From positions 1-52,999 of the forward strand of contig DATHYT010000099.1 of NCBI GenBank assembly GCA_035459025.1: a DNA stretch of 52,999 nt, read 5' to 3'. This document shows, in pieces, positions 52,310 through 52,999 of this stretch. A program made the translations under genes and the position numbers. The notes under the pieces were generated by a model. It saw nothing but the letters and a program-made list of their open reading frames with translations. It searched no databases and was not told where the DNA came from. The stretch comes from JAABQT01 sp035459025. GTDB taxonomy: Bacteria > Pseudomonadota > Gammaproteobacteria > Burkholderiales > SG8-39. How positions within the stretch are numbered: the first letter of the stretch is position 1; every line of letters begins with the position of its first letter.

Positions 52310-52999
52310 TCATGAAGTGATTGCCAGAAACAGCTGCCGGGGATGGTGCCGTCTCTGGATCTCGCGACCCGCTTGCCACGCGCGGCGGCAATAGTCCTCG
52401 TAGCTCGCCATGAGCTTTCTCACGGCGTCGAGCAGGACATCGGGCGTGGGTTCCTCGACCACCAGCCCCGCGCCGAACTCTTCGACGACGCGAGCCATCC
52501 AGGTCCCGGACAGCGCCACGACCGGGCAACCGTGACTCAGGGCGTCCAGCGTAATGCCGCTGATCCTGTCGGCAAAGTCGCTGCGGGAATACAGCTGCAG
52601 GCAGATCGCCCCGCCGAAGAGCGTATCGTAGTCGGCGGGGCTCAACGTGCTGTCGTATCGCTTGAGGAACGGGTAACGGATGGCGTCCAGGCGCGCGCGG
52701 CTTGCCACGATCGCCGGGTCCGCCTTCTCGTAGTGCTGAGCGGAGACCTGCAGGCTGATCGGAATGTCGAGTCGAGCCTCGGACAACAGCTCCACGAAAT
52801 TCACCACCTCCGCAAAGCCTTTGTCGGGCCGCGCAGCGCCGGCAAAGAGGACGTGGCGAAAAACCGGCGCGTCGCTCCGCATCGGCTTCGTCGCTGCCGG
52901 CGTGACGGGATAAGGCACGAGCTGCGTATGCCTGAATCCCGCGGCCTGGAACACGGCGCAGACCGACTCGGTCGGCGCGAGAATGCCGATCTCCGGCTG
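52310..52999 (-). CDS. glycosyltransferase, C-terminal part (5' end beyond window)
   Basis: The frame stays open to the right edge, so the N-terminus is missing; 229 codons plus stop are visible. HVLFAGAARPDKGFAEVVNFVELL is the start of a GT-B C-terminal domain. DFADRISGITLDALSHGCPVVALSGTWM resembles the E/D-x7-E nucleotide-sugar region of family 4/1 glycosyltransferases, with S-G-I-T-L-D-A in place of G-x-x-x-x-E-A. It is convergent with the LprI-like gene. Its substrate cannot be read from this part. Confidence 0.8.
   Translation of the reverse strand, partial: QPEIGILAPTESVCAVFQAAGFRHTQLVPYPVTPAATKPMRSDAPVFRHVLFAGAARPDKGFAEVVNFVELLSEARLDIPISLQVSAQHYEKADPAIVASRARLDAIRYPFLKRYDSTLSPADYDTLFGGAICLQLYSRSDFADRISGITLDALSHGCPVVALSGTWMARVVEEFGAGLVVEEPTPDVLLDAVRKLMASYEDYCRRAWQAGREIQRRHHPRQLFLAITS

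Overview
The window reads as a piece of the main chromosome of a GC-rich betaproteobacterium (roughly two-thirds G+C by eye). The basis is gene order and family content: dnaX-ybaB-recR behind tRNA-Ser and 4.5S RNA, an sdhCDAB-sdhE-gltA-sucAB-lpdA-zapE string, prpC followed by a DUF3460-type small protein and prpD, and a 16S rRNA 5' end. I see no phage, insertion sequence, transposase or CRISPR array. Nearly every base is coding, and most neighbouring genes overlap by 1-26 bases. No gene-free stretch exceeds about 300 bases.

Layout. (1) 1-3.3 kb, minus strand: tRNA-Ser(GGA), 4.5S RNA, dnaX, ybaB, recR, then a consensus promoter, tRNA-fMet, a boxA and the start of 16S rRNA, which runs off the left edge. 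(2) 3.3-16.4 kb: an acetate uptake, activation and sensing region. It holds acs, a 65-residue membrane protein, a transporter-type histidine kinase (CrbS-like), a stand-alone receiver, a membrane PAS/kinase-like/DnaQ exonuclease fusion, a CBS-nucleotidyltransferase and a FixJ/CrbR-type regulator. Past a convergent unknown gene lies a two-subunit sodium:solute symporter. (3) 16.5-21.9 kb, plus: a YqhA-like membrane protein, class I fumarase, an MFS carrier, an HMG-CoA-lyase-like enzyme and a CaiB/BaiF CoA-transferase, possibly a C5-dicarboxylate or HMG route. (4) 37.7-21.9 kb, minus: sdhC-D-A-B-E, gltA, sucA, sucB, lpdA, a short lipoprotein, zapE, acuI, a receiver-GGDEF-like protein and prpE, almost without gaps. 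(5) 37.8-45.8 kb, plus: mdh, prpB, prpC, the DUF3460-type gene, prpD, a lipoprotein, a 70-residue protein and acnA, divergent from sdhC. (6) 45.8-53 kb: dihaem cytochrome c, PQQ-type sugar dehydrogenase, TonB receptor, an unknown protein, msrA, panE, an LprI-like protein and a truncated glycosyltransferase.

Together regions 2-5 describe growth on acetate, propionate and acrylate-type acids. Acs makes acetyl-CoA, and AcuI and PrpE make propionyl-CoA. The TCA cycle and the 2-methylcitrate cycle are interleaved in one divergent block and share Sdh, fumarase, Mdh and AcnA. Isocitrate dehydrogenase, succinyl-CoA synthetase and the glyoxylate enzymes are not in the window.

The best leads for new biology are the signalling module that joins a phosphorelay to a nucleotidyltransferase and an exonuclease, an AT-rich patch inside lpdA, tRNA-fMet at the head of an rRNA operon, and the fumarase-MFS-lyase-CoA-transferase set.
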